From: Selenomonadaceae bacterium
GTDB taxonomy: Bacteria > Bacillota > Negativicutes > Selenomonadales > Selenomonadaceae
DNA: 37,326 nucleotides
Assembly (NCBI GenBank): GCA_017427545.1
Contig: JAFRSO010000063.1
Location: forward strand, 1-37,326
Reading direction: 5' to 3'
How positions within the stretch are numbered: the stretch's first letter is position 1; each line of letters starts with the position of its first letter. The notes under the pieces were generated by a model. That model ran no database searches, was not told the DNA's origin, and worked only from the letters and a program-made list of their open reading frames with translations. This document shows positions 8,809 through 16,770 of this stretch, one piece after another. A program made the translations under genes and the position numbers.

Positions 8809-9996
8809 CTATTTGAGCAAGTCAGCAACGCGTTCGATAATTTTTTCCGACAAGTCAGCCTTAGTCATCTTCGGGAAAGTTTCAATCTTGCCGCCGCGCC
8901 AAATAATCGACGCAATATTTGTCGTCACGCCGAAACCTGCACCTTCAGCCGTCACGTCGTTGGCAACGATGAAGTCCAAATTTTTCTCGACGAGTTTTTT
9001 ATTGGCGTAATCCAAAATGTTTTGAGTTTCAGCGGCAAAACCTACGAGCACTTGAGATTTTTTCAAGCCGCCCAATTCGCGCAGGATATCGGGATTTTTC
9101 ACAAGCTCCAGCGTCAAATTTTCGGCGGATTTTTTAATCTTCTGCTCCGAAATATTTTTAACACGATAATCGGCGACGGCTGCGGACATAATCACCGCGT
9201 CGACCGAATCAAATTCACTCAAAACTTTTTCGCGCATCTCAACGGCGGATTCAACCTTGAGGAATTTTAAACCGTCAGGCGGCTCAAGTTCACTCTTGCC
9301 CGAAATCAAAACGACTTCCGCGCCATGATTCGCGGCGGATTTTGCAATCTCGTAGCCCATGCGACCGCTTGACCTGTTGCCGATATATCGCACGGGATCA
9401 ATCGCCTCAATCGTGCCGCCCGCCGTCACCAAAATTTTTTTCCCGACCAAAATTTTCGGCGCAAAAAATTTCTCGACAGCCGCGCAAATTTCTTCAGGTT
9501 CAGGCAGTCGACCTTTCCCGACAGTGCCGCATGCCAAATTCCCCGATGCCGGCTCCAAAATTTTCACGCCGCGTGACTTGAGGATTCGTAAATTTTCTTG
9601 CGTCGAAGGATTCAAAAACATTTTCGTGTTCATTGACGGCGCGATTAACAGCGGCTTGTCCGAAGCCAAAATTGTCGTCGTCAAAAGATCGTCGGCTATT
9701 CCGTGAGCTGCCTTCGCCAGAAAATTTGCCGTCGCCGGTGCAATCAACACCAAATCCGCGAAATCTGCCAGGGCAACGTGTGCTACATGAAAATGCGCCG
9801 CGTCACCGAACATTTCGACGAACACGGCGTTTCCCGTTATCTCTTGGAAAGTTCTCGGCGAAACAAATTCGGTTGCGGAGCCGGTCATCATCACGCGGAC
9901 ATTTGCGCCCAATTTCTTCAGACGGCTTGCCACTTCGACGACCTTATAAGCCGCAATCCCGCCCGTCACGCCGATTAAAATATTTTTGTTAAGCAT
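8809..9996 (-). CDS. coaBC: Bifunctional phosphopantothenoylcysteine decarboxylase/synthetase
   Basis: Catalyses two steps of coenzyme A synthesis: CTP-dependent joining of cysteine to 4'-phosphopantothenate, then decarboxylation to 4'-phosphopantetheine. The N-terminal FMN-dependent CoaC domain shows GVTGGIAAYK, a histidine cluster at residues 68-73, PSMNTKMF with Asn123, and SGNLACG with Cys156. The CoaB domain begins near residue 185 with KILVTAGGTIEAIDPVRYIGNRSSG. Length (395 aa) is standard. It starts three bases after rpoZ and is the end of a gmk-rpoZ-coaBC run, a common arrangement in Bacillota. Confidence 0.96.
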   Translation of the reverse strand: MLNKNILIGVTGGIAAYKVVEVASRLKKLGANVRVMMTGSATEFVSPRTFQEITGNAVFVEMFGDAAHFHVAHVALADFADLVLIAPATANFLAKAAHGIADDLLTTTILASDKPLLIAPSMNTKMFLNPSTQENLRILKSRGVKILEPASGNLACGTVGKGRLPEPEEICAAVEKFFAPKILVGKKILVTAGGTIEAIDPVRYIGNRSSGRMGYEIAKSAANHGAEVVLISGKSELEPPDGLKFLKVESAVEMREKVLSEFDSVDAVIMSAAVADYRVKNISEQKIKKSAENLTLELVKNPDILRELGGLKKSQVLVGFAAETQNILDYANKKLVEKNLDFIVANDVTAEGAGFGVTTNIASIIWRGGKIETFPKMTKADLSEKIIERVADLLK

Positions 9997-9999
9997 AAT

Positions 10000-10221
10000 T
10001 TAATCCTTTATCTTGTAAGTAATTTTGCCCTCGTTAATCTCTTCCATCGCGTTGGTGACGAATTTATTTGCGCGATTTTCGACGCGGCAGGGTTTCCCGC
10101 TCAAAAGTTCACGTGCCCGTTTGCTTGCCAAAATCACAAGCGCGTAACGGCTGTGAGTTTGCTTGAGCATTGAGTCCGTCGAAGGATTGACCATGCTAAG
10201 CGGCGTTGCATTGAGTTTCAT
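10000..10221 (-). CDS. rpoZ: RNA polymerase omega subunit
   Basis: Small 73-residue subunit that helps assemble and stabilise RNA polymerase. The conserved region SRYALVILASKRARELLSG is present in the middle. Its ATG overlaps the gmk stop codon (ATGA), and coaBC follows at once. The gmk-rpoZ-coaBC order is the usual one and confirms this small gene. Confidence 0.93.
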   Translation of the reverse strand: MKLNATPLSMVNPSTDSMLKQTHSRYALVILASKRARELLSGKPCRVENRANKFVTNAMEEINEGKITYKIKD

Positions 10222-10826
10222 TTAAAATCCTCTCCCAATTTAAATTTATCGGCGTTGCGAGCGACCTTCAAGCGTTCCGCCGTCAAAATCGATTTGATTT
10301 CGGCAACGGCTTTGTCGACCGAATCATTGACGACAACATAATCATATTCAAGCCCGATTTTGATTTCAGCGACGGCATTTTTCAAGCGGCGCGATAAACT
10401 TTCGGGCGATTCAGTGCCGCGACCTTCAATGCGGCGTTTAAGTTCCTCCAAACTCGGCGGCAGCAGGAAAATATAAATTCCTTCGGGACATTTGCGCTTG
10501 ACATTGAGCGCGCCTTGCACGTCGATTTCCAAAAGAATATCCTCGCCGCGATTGAGACGCTCCTCAATTTTATTCAGCGGCGTACCGTAAAAGTTGCCGT
10601 AAACTTCCGCGTACTCAAGAAATTTTTCATCGGCAATCCAAGCTTTGAACTCGTCGACGCTCAAGAAATAATATTCCCTGCCGTCAACTTCACCGGGACG
10701 AGGAGTGCGGGTTGTCGCCGAAATTGAGTAAGCGACTTCGGGCAAGTCGGTCAAAATTTTTTTGCAAACCGTACCCTTGCCCGTGCCGCTCGCACCTGAT
10801 ACCACAATCAACAGACCACGAGTCAT
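10218..10826 (-). CDS. gmk: Guanylate kinase
   Basis: Phosphorylates GMP to GDP with ATP. The P-loop GASGTGKGT is at residues 11-19, and the GMP-binding region TTRTPRPGEVDGREYYFLS follows. Length (202 aa) is normal. It starts 15 bp after dapF with an AGGAG site, and its stop overlaps the rpoZ start, so dapF-gmk-rpoZ-coaBC read as one operon. Confidence 0.96.
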   Translation of the reverse strand: MTRGLLIVVSGASGTGKGTVCKKILTDLPEVAYSISATTRTPRPGEVDGREYYFLSVDEFKAWIADEKFLEYAEVYGNFYGTPLNKIEERLNRGEDILLEIDVQGALNVKRKCPEGIYIFLLPPSLEELKRRIEGRGTESPESLSRRLKNAVAEIKIGLEYDYVVVNDSVDKAVAEIKSILTAERLKVARNADKFKLGEDFK

Positions 10827-10841
10827 TTAATTAACTCCTAA

Positions 10842-11675
10842 CTAATCAGCCTTCGGGAAATTAAATTCTCCCGCGAAAACTTTTTCAGCCGCGCCCGTCA
10901 TGAAAATATGATTATTTTCGCGCCAATCAATGTTCAGCTCGCCGCCGTCAAGAATAACCGTAGACTTCCTGCCGGCCTTGCCATTGAGATTAGCCGCAAC
11001 CGCCGTTGCACATGCACCCGTTCCGCAAGCCATCGTAATTCCGCTGCCGCGTTCCCAAACTCTCATGCGCAATTTATCTTTGCCGACAACTTGCACGAAT
11101 TCGGTATTGGTCTTGCGCGGGAAAAGTTTATGCGTCTCAAATTTCGGGCCGATATGCTCCAAGTCAACCGATTTGATGTCGTCAACGAAAACGACGCAGT
11201 GCGGGTTGCCCATGCTCACGCAAGTCATCTTGTAAGTCACGCCGTCAACTTCAATCGGCTCGGCGACGAGTTTTTTAGAGTCGAAGCCATCAACCGGAAT
11301 TTTATCCGCCTCAAAAATCGGTTCGCCCATGTCGACGGTTATCAAGTCGTATTTCATGCTGACGGTTAAAATTCCCGCGCCCGTCTCGACAGCCAAATCA
11401 TCGTCGGAGAAAAATTTATCGCCGCTCAAAAGATAGCGTGCAAAACAGCGCAAGCCGTTACCGCACATTTCAGCCTCGGTACCGTCCGCGTTGAAAATCC
11501 TCATACGCGTTGCAGCCTTCGTTGAATTCATCACGTAAATCACGCCGTCCGCGCCAATTCCAAAATGCCTGTCGCAGAGCCACTTAATTTGTTCGGGAGT
11601 ATCAATTTCATTGCCGGGGCGGTCAATCAAAATGAAGTCGTTGCCGCAACCTTGCCACTTTTCAAACTTCTGCAA
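10842..11675 (-). CDS. dapF: Diaminopimelate epimerase
   Basis: Converts LL- to meso-diaminopimelate for lysine and peptidoglycan. The two catalytic cysteines are Cys71 (EMCGNGLRC) and Cys217 (GSGITMACGTGA). The start is a TTG giving MQKFEKWQGCGNDF (277 aa, the usual length), preceded by AAAGGAGG at nine bases; the longer reading from 11711 begins before this site. It is first in the dapF-gmk-rpoZ-coaBC operon and has a promoter that faces the TPR gene promoter. Confidence 0.95.
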   Translation of the reverse strand: MQKFEKWQGCGNDFILIDRPGNEIDTPEQIKWLCDRHFGIGADGVIYVMNSTKAATRMRIFNADGTEAEMCGNGLRCFARYLLSGDKFFSDDDLAVETGAGILTVSMKYDLITVDMGEPIFEADKIPVDGFDSKKLVAEPIEVDGVTYKMTCVSMGNPHCVVFVDDIKSVDLEHIGPKFETHKLFPRKTNTEFVQVVGKDKLRMRVWERGSGITMACGTGACATAVAANLNGKAGRKSTVILDGGELNIDWRENNHIFMTGAAEKVFAGEFNFPKAD

Positions 11676-11702
11676 AACAATCAGCCTCCTTTTGTGGCGG
11701 CA

Positions 11703-11731
11703 AGTATACAACTTTTCCGCAGACTTTGCAA
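11703..11731 (-). promoter_or_regulatory. dapF operon promoter
   Basis: On the minus strand TTGCAA (11726-11731) and TATACT (11703-11708) are 17 bp apart. TTGCAA is its own reverse complement, so the same six bases form the -35 of the divergent promoter. Confidence 0.7.
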
Positions 11732-11754
11732 CTTTATTGGGGCTTTGCTATAAT
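11726..11754 (+). promoter_or_regulatory. Promoter of the first TPR gene
   Basis: TTGCAA (11726-11731), 17 bp, then TATAAT (11749-11754), a near-consensus promoter on the plus strand. An A/T-rich inverted repeat, TCGAAAAAATTTTTCGGA, covers about 11754-11771 at the expected transcription start and could be an operator or simply part of the leader. Confidence 0.75.
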
Positions 11755-11781
11755 CGAAAAAATTTTTCGGAGGTGGTTGCC

Positions 11782-12948
11782 GTGAAAAAATTTTTGGCGG
11801 CGTTGATTGTCGGAAGTCTTTTGAGTGGTTCGACCGTCAGTGCCGAAGTCAGAAATTATGACGGCGTCGGCGAATATATCATGAGTGATTTTGAAACTCC
11901 CGATGTCGCCAAACAACGCGCCAAGCTTTATGCTGAACGTAATGCTCAAGAGAAAGCTGGCGTTTACATTAAAAGTTATTCACGGACTTCAAATTTTGAG
12001 CTGGTCGACGACGAAATTATCACGATGACGAACGGCATTTTGAAAGTTATCAGCGTTGATTACAAAATGATTCCCATGGAGGAGTACGGCGGGATTATGT
12101 ATCGCGCGACGATTTTGGCGAGCATTGATACCGATAAGGTCGACGAATGGATTTCTAAAGGTGTTGCCGAACGTGAATCACTCGTCGAAAAAAATCTTGA
12201 GCTTCAACGCCGGCTTGATGAGCAGGAGAAATTAATCGCCGAACTTAAAATCAAGGCGGAGAAGTCCAAAAATCCTTCCGCTGATGAAAAACTCAAGCAG
12301 GAGTTTGCAGAGGCCGATAAAATTTTCATGTCGAACATCAAGCTTGAGGAGGGCAATCGATTGGTTTTGCTCAATGCCGATTGGTCGTATAAAATGGCGG
12401 TTGATGCTTGGTCGGAGGCGATTGAACTCAATCCGCTGAACGCCCTGGCTTATGAGGCGCGCGGCTACTATTATCTCTATTACACGGAAGATTATGCCGA
12501 AAGTTTCAACGACTACAATCAGGCGGTAAAGCTTCGTCCGAACGTCGCTGACAATTATTATTACCGCGGCTTGTGCCGGTTGAATTTGGGCGATATTGAC
12601 AAAGCTAAAAAAGATTTTGAGCGGGCAATAAATTTAAATCCTCAAATGTCGGCTCCTTACGGTGAGTTGGCTTTTATTTACACGTCGATAGATCCGCTCA
12701 AGACGTTTGAATTTGCTGACCGTGCGATTGAGCTTGACGCGAGAAATTGGCGGGCGATTTACAGCCGCGGGCTTGCGTATTTCAACATGCACAATTACGA
12801 GGCGGCTCTTGAGGACGGGAAGCGTGCGTTGGATTTGGGTTGCGGCGACGCGTATCAATTAATCGGCGATTGTTACGGCATGTTGGGCAATCGTGATGAG
12901 GCGGAAAAATATTGGGAGCTTGCGAGAATACGTCCGGCGTTCGGCTGA
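11782..12948 (+). CDS. Secreted FlgT-like/TPR protein (paralogue 1)
   Basis: Begins with a signal peptide (MKKFLAALIVGSLLSG, cut near residue 21 after VSA). A domain of about 120 residues follows (EYIMSDFETPDVAKQRAK, then AERNAQEKAGVYI) that resembles the N-terminal domain of FlgT/LPP20-type periplasmic proteins. Next comes a short coiled coil (LVEKNLELQRRLDEQEKL) and several TPR units from about residue 195 to the end (388 aa). The start is a GTG with CGGAGGTGG just before it. Function is unknown; TPRs suggest protein binding in the envelope. A shorter paralogue lies at 13806-14702. Confidence 0.75.
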   Translation: MKKFLAALIVGSLLSGSTVSAEVRNYDGVGEYIMSDFETPDVAKQRAKLYAERNAQEKAGVYIKSYSRTSNFELVDDEIITMTNGILKVISVDYKMIPMEEYGGIMYRATILASIDTDKVDEWISKGVAERESLVEKNLELQRRLDEQEKLIAELKIKAEKSKNPSADEKLKQEFAEADKIFMSNIKLEEGNRLVLLNADWSYKMAVDAWSEAIELNPLNALAYEARGYYYLYYTEDYAESFNDYNQAVKLRPNVADNYYYRGLCRLNLGDIDKAKKDFERAINLNPQMSAPYGELAFIYTSIDPLKTFEFADRAIELDARNWRAIYSRGLAYFNMHNYEAALEDGKRALDLGCGDAYQLIGDCYGMLGNRDEAEKYWELARIRPAFG

Positions 12949-12979
12949 TGAAAAAATTATTTGAAACGAGGTATCAATA

Positions 12980-13744
12980 ATGGAAGCACTAGACTTTACA
13001 GTTATGGCAGCAATGGCGGGCATGGGATTTATCGCGGCTTTCATTGATTCGGTAGTGGGCGGCGGAGGATTAATTTCAGTCCCGACGCTGATGTGGGCGG
13101 GCCTGCCTATGTTAAACGTCCTCGGCACAAACAAAATCGCCTCGTGCATGGGAGCTTTCGCGGGATTTTTGACATATCTGCGTTCGGGCACAATCGACAA
13201 AAAAATTATGCGGGTGATGTTCCCGCTGTCATTTATCGGTTCAGCATTCGGAGTATTCGTCGTCCAACAAGTCCCGCCGGATTTTTTGCGACCACTCGTC
13301 GTCGTCATGCTGATTGTCATTGCGATTTATTCCGTGGCGAAAAAAAATTGGGGCGCGGATAAAAAATCTGTCCACGTCTCCCACAAAAATTATCTGCTCG
13401 GAATAATTTTAATTTTCTTACTCGGCTTTTATGACGGATTCTTCGGACCGGGTACGGGTTCATTCATGCTGTTTTTATATCTGGTTATGGGCTATGGATT
13501 TTTAGGTGCCGCCGCCAATGCCAGAGCCGCCAACTTCGCCAGCAACATTGCCGCCGCGATTATCTTCACGGCCTGCGGACTCGTCAATTTCTCCTACGCA
13601 ATTCCGATGGGTTGCGGTATGATTTTGGGAGCGGCTTGCGGTGCGAAGATGGCCATTTCAAAGGGCGCGGCTTATGTCAGACCGCTTTTTATCGGCATGA
13701 CCGTTATCCTTATCGGCAAGCAAATTGTTGAGCTGTTCAGATAA
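12980..13744 (+). CDS. TSUP-family (TauE/SafE) membrane permease
   Basis: A 254-residue protein with about eight hydrophobic helices. The two repeat halves carry the family motifs AFIDSVVGGGGLISVP near residue 20 and GFYDGFFGPGTGSF near residue 153. Members export or import sulfite, sulfonates or other small organic anions; the substrate is not predictable here. It starts 31 bp after the first TPR gene, probably in the same transcript. The second TPR gene converges on it. Confidence 0.85.
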   Translation: MEALDFTVMAAMAGMGFIAAFIDSVVGGGGLISVPTLMWAGLPMLNVLGTNKIASCMGAFAGFLTYLRSGTIDKKIMRVMFPLSFIGSAFGVFVVQQVPPDFLRPLVVVMLIVIAIYSVAKKNWGADKKSVHVSHKNYLLGIILIFLLGFYDGFFGPGTGSFMLFLYLVMGYGFLGAAANARAANFASNIAAAIIFTACGLVNFSYAIPMGCGMILGAACGAKMAISKGAAYVRPLFIGMTVILIGKQIVELFR

Positions 13745-13749
13745 TGAAC

Positions 13750-13800
13750 AAGATTGCAAGATTGCAAGATCGCAAGAAGTTACTGGCAATCTCGCAATCT
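13750..13800. repeat. Octamer-repeat palindrome between converging genes
   Basis: Three units of AGATTGCA (one varied to AGATCGCA) face a complementary arm with CAATCTCGCAATCT. It lies between the permease and the second TPR gene. The unit is eight bases rather than seven but the architecture matches the heptad elements. It probably acts as a transcript end hairpin. Confidence 0.75.
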
Positions 13801-13805
13801 GACCA

Positions 13806-14702
13806 CTAGCTCAACGCCCGATAGCACAAATCACGATTATAGCGGCTGTCCTCATCGTTGGGATTGAGTTTAAGCGCACCGTTAAAATCTTCCGCGGCAC
13901 TCCGATAATCTTTCAACTTCACGTGAGCCAGCCCGCGATTGTAGAAATTTTTATAATCGTTCGGATTGAATTCGATAGCTTTGTTGAAGTCGGCAACCGC
14001 GCCGTTAAAATTGTTGAGCCGATAATTTATCACGCCGCGAATTGAATATGCCGCCGAACTTGACGGATTTAACTCAATCGCCCGCGTGCAAAGATTAATT
14101 GCGCCATTCAAGTCACCGGCATAATAAAGCTTGCCCGCCTCCTCAAGCTGACTGTTGGAACGAAAAACTTTATCCTCCGCCGCGAACTGTTCAGAAATTT
14201 TTTCAGCGTCTTGAGGTTTTTCGGCAAGCTGACGTTTCAATTCGGCAATTTGAGCCTCTTGATCGGAAATGGCTTTTTGAAGTTCAAGATTCTGCGCGAC
14301 CAAATCCGAACGTTCGCCGCTGTCACGATTAAGCCACTTCGTCACGTCGTCGGAATCAATATCAGCTTTAACCGTCGCCCGCACGACTAAACTTTTACCG
14401 TCTTCAAGCGGCGTGAGCTGATATTGCACGTCGACGACTTTTAAAATACCGCCCGTCATCGTGTGAATTTCGTCCTTGGTAACCATCATGTTGACGACTT
14501 CGACATTTGACTCAACGAAAACTCCGGCCTGCTCTTGAGCATTACGTTCAGCCTTCTGTTTGGCACGCTGTTTGGCAACGTCAATCGTCTCAAATTCACT
14601 CATGACATATTCATCAGTGCCCACGTAAGTTTGAATTTCGGCGTTCGCGACGGGCATTGTCAAAAGACTTCCGCAAATCAGAGCCGCCAAAAATTTTTTC
14701 AT
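13806..14702 (-). CDS. Secreted FlgT-like/TPR protein (paralogue 2)
   Basis: Signal peptide MKKFLAALICGSLLTM cut near residue 21 after ANA, a FlgT-like domain with EYVMSEFETIDVAKQRAK and AERNAQEQAGVFV nearly identical to paralogue 1, a coiled coil (NLELQKAISDQEAQIAELKR), and three TPR units to the end (298 aa), fewer than in paralogue 1. AAAGGAGTG gives a good ribosome binding site. The two paralogues face each other across the permease gene, suggesting an inverted duplication followed by divergence. Function is unknown. Confidence 0.75.
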   Translation of the reverse strand: MKKFLAALICGSLLTMPVANAEIQTYVGTDEYVMSEFETIDVAKQRAKQKAERNAQEQAGVFVESNVEVVNMMVTKDEIHTMTGGILKVVDVQYQLTPLEDGKSLVVRATVKADIDSDDVTKWLNRDSGERSDLVAQNLELQKAISDQEAQIAELKRQLAEKPQDAEKISEQFAAEDKVFRSNSQLEEAGKLYYAGDLNGAINLCTRAIELNPSSSAAYSIRGVINYRLNNFNGAVADFNKAIEFNPNDYKNFYNRGLAHVKLKDYRSAAEDFNGALKLNPNDEDSRYNRDLCYRALS

Positions 14703-14720
14703 GTCGAATCACTCCTTTGT

Positions 14721-14770
14721 AAGGAACAAGGAATAAGGAACAAGGAACAAGTTTTTTACTCCTCACTCCT
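14721..14770. repeat. Heptad-repeat array (AAGGAAC units) after fabD
   Basis: Four AAGGAA(C/T) units followed by TTTTTT and a short CTCCTCACTCCT arm that overlaps the end of fabD. The same unit occurs at 8779-8803 and 23323-23353. Confidence 0.7.
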
Positions 14771-15695
14771 GAAGAGTGTCAAGAGTTTTCTTGAGACTTT
14801 CCATGTCTTCGACGTTGAAGGAGCGAATTTTTTTGTCAATGCGACGATTGAATCCGCAAAGAGTTTTTCCGACGCCGCACTCAACAAAAATTTCCGCGCC
14901 GAAATTTTTCATTGCCTCGACGCAAGCAATCCATTTGACGGGGTGATCTGCTTGCAAGATGAGATTGTTTTTGATGACGGACGCTTCAGTTTCAAGTTCG
15001 CCGTTGAAGTTCGCCGCAACGGGAAATGCCGCGTCATTGATTTGAACGGTTTCAAGTTCGGCGGCAAGTTTCTTTGCAGCGGGAGCCATCAATGTGCTGT
15101 GGAAGGGCGCACTTACCGGCAGGATAACAGCTTTTTTCGCACCGGCAGATTTGAGCTTTGCAACAGCCGCCTCAACACCTGCAACTTTTCCCGCAATAAC
15201 CGTTTGACCGGGGCAGTTGAAATTGACGGCTTGAACTTCACCGACAGCTGATGCCTCCTCACAAACTTTAATAATCGTGTCGTCGTCAAGGCCGAGAATC
15301 GCCGCCATTGCACCTTCACCGACGGGAACAGCTTCCTGCATGAATTTACCGCGCTTGTGAACGAGAACTACCGCGTCAGAAAATTTCAGCGAGCCTGCCG
15401 CCACGAGTGCAGAATATTCGCCGAGACTGTGACCGCCCGCAATTGAGGACATGACGCCTTCGGAGTTCAAAATTTCGTTGACGATAACACTTACAACCAA
15501 AATTGCGGGTTGAGTGTTGGCAGTGAGTTTCAAATCTTCTTCGGAGCCTTCAAAACAAATTTTGCTGATTGAGTAGCCGAGAGCGTCGTCCGCCTCATCG
15601 AAAAATTTTTTGGCGAAGTCGAAGTTGTCATAAAATTCCTTGCCCATTCCGACAACCTGCGCGCCTTGTCCAGGAAATACAAAAGCCGTCTTCAT
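14763..15695 (-). CDS. fabD: Malonyl-CoA:ACP transacylase
   Basis: Moves malonyl from coenzyme A to acyl carrier protein to start and extend fatty acids. The nucleophile is Ser90 in GHSLGEYSALVAAG, and the N-terminal FPGQGAQ is present. I start at MKTAFVFPGQG (310 aa, normal), with GGAG eight bases before it; the longer frame would run into fabK. It begins four bases after the fabK stop, so the two are co-translated. Confidence 0.95.
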   Translation of the reverse strand: MKTAFVFPGQGAQVVGMGKEFYDNFDFAKKFFDEADDALGYSISKICFEGSEEDLKLTANTQPAILVVSVIVNEILNSEGVMSSIAGGHSLGEYSALVAAGSLKFSDAVVLVHKRGKFMQEAVPVGEGAMAAILGLDDDTIIKVCEEASAVGEVQAVNFNCPGQTVIAGKVAGVEAAVAKLKSAGAKKAVILPVSAPFHSTLMAPAAKKLAAELETVQINDAAFPVAANFNGELETEASVIKNNLILQADHPVKWIACVEAMKNFGAEIFVECGVGKTLCGFNRRIDKKIRSFNVEDMESLKKTLDTLQE

Positions 15696-15699
15696 GTTA

Positions 15700-16647
15700 T
15701 CAACTCCACTTACTCTGAACATTTTCAACGACGGGAGCAATGCCCTTAACAATGTCGTCGATAATTTCTTTGACGGGCTTGATATCGTCGAGCATACCCG
15801 AAATTTGACCGATCATGACGGAACCGTTTTCAACGTCGCCGCCGTGAGTGGCCTTATGCAATGCACCTGCGCCGAGAGCTTCCAACTCCTCAACGGACGC
15901 GCCGTTAGCTTCCATTTCAAGATACGTGCGAGTTAATTTATTTGCAAGCACGCGGACGGGGTAACCGGTTGTCCTACCGGTAACGACGGTTGAGCGGTCT
16001 TTTGCCTTGAGGACGAGATTTTTATAATTCGGGTGGGCAATGCATTCTTGACTTAGAACGAAACGCGTACCCATTTGAATTGCGCTGGCACCGAGTGCGA
16101 AGGCCGCTACAATTCCGCGCGAGTCTGCAAAACCTCCCGCCGCAATGACGGGAACATCAACCGCGTCAACGACTTGCGGGACGAGTGCCATTGTAGTAAT
16201 TTCGCCGATATGACCGCCGGATTCGCAACCTTCAGCTATGACAGCATCAACGCCGCCTTTTACAAGACGTTTTGCGAGTGCGACGCTTGCCACGACCGGA
16301 ATAACTTTCGAGCCGATTTCTTTGAGCGCGGGAACATATTCGCCGGGATTGCCTGCACCTGTCGTCACGACGGGAACGCGTTCTTCAACCATGAGCTGCA
16401 TAACTTCTTTGACGAACGGCGATATAAGCATAACATTGACGCCGAAAGGTTTATCAGTCCACGCCTTGCACTTTTGAATTTCTTTGTGCAAGATATCGGG
16501 CGGCATATGACCTGCGCCGATAAGTCCCAAGCCGCCGGCATTGGAAACCGCCGAGGCGAGCTCTGCCGTCCCAATCCACGCCATGCCGCCTTGAAATATC
16601 GGGTATTTGATATTGAGCAACTTACATATGACGTTATTTTCAAACAT
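15700..16647 (-). CDS. fabK: Enoyl-ACP reductase II (FMN-dependent)
   Basis: Reduces trans-2-enoyl-ACP in the last step of each fatty-acid elongation cycle, in place of FabI. It is a nitronate-monooxygenase-like TIM barrel of 315 residues with YPIFQGGMAWIG at the N-terminus, a flavin-binding segment AEGCESGGHIG, and GGFADSRGI followed by ALGASAIQMGTRF. The position directly before fabD supports FabK over a true nitronate monooxygenase. GAGGAGG precedes the ATG, and a promoter lies beyond a heptad palindrome in its leader. Confidence 0.93.
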   Translation of the reverse strand: MFENNVICKLLNIKYPIFQGGMAWIGTAELASAVSNAGGLGLIGAGHMPPDILHKEIQKCKAWTDKPFGVNVMLISPFVKEVMQLMVEERVPVVTTGAGNPGEYVPALKEIGSKVIPVVASVALAKRLVKGGVDAVIAEGCESGGHIGEITTMALVPQVVDAVDVPVIAAGGFADSRGIVAAFALGASAIQMGTRFVLSQECIAHPNYKNLVLKAKDRSTVVTGRTTGYPVRVLANKLTRTYLEMEANGASVEELEALGAGALHKATHGGDVENGSVMIGQISGMLDDIKPVKEIIDDIVKGIAPVVENVQSKWS

Positions 16648-16668
16648 TTAATCTCCTCCTCAACGGTT

Positions 16669-16738
16669 ACTGTCAGGCTAGGAACCAGTAATTAGTAGGG
16701 ATTAGTAATCTAGTTCCTAGTTCCTAGTTCCTGACAGC
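16669..16738. repeat. Heptad-repeat palindrome in the fabK leader
   Basis: Outer arms CTGTCAGG and CCTGACAG enclose TAGGAAC-type units facing three TAGTTCC units. The hairpin lies between the fabK promoter and its start codon, so it would be the 5' end of the transcript and could affect RNA stability or translation. Confidence 0.85.
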
Positions 16739-16742
16739 TTGA

Positions 16743-16770
16743 ATTATACGTATTGATTTTATTAAGTCAA
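16743..16770 (-). promoter_or_regulatory. fabK-fabD promoter
   Basis: On the minus strand TTGACT (16765-16770) and TATAAT (16743-16748) are 16 bp apart. The -35 overlaps the last codons of plsX. Confidence 0.75.

Noticed and set aside
15696..15752. N-terminal extension of FabD
   Set aside because: It overlaps the end of fabK and precedes the conserved start MKTAFVFPGQG, which has its own ribosome binding site.
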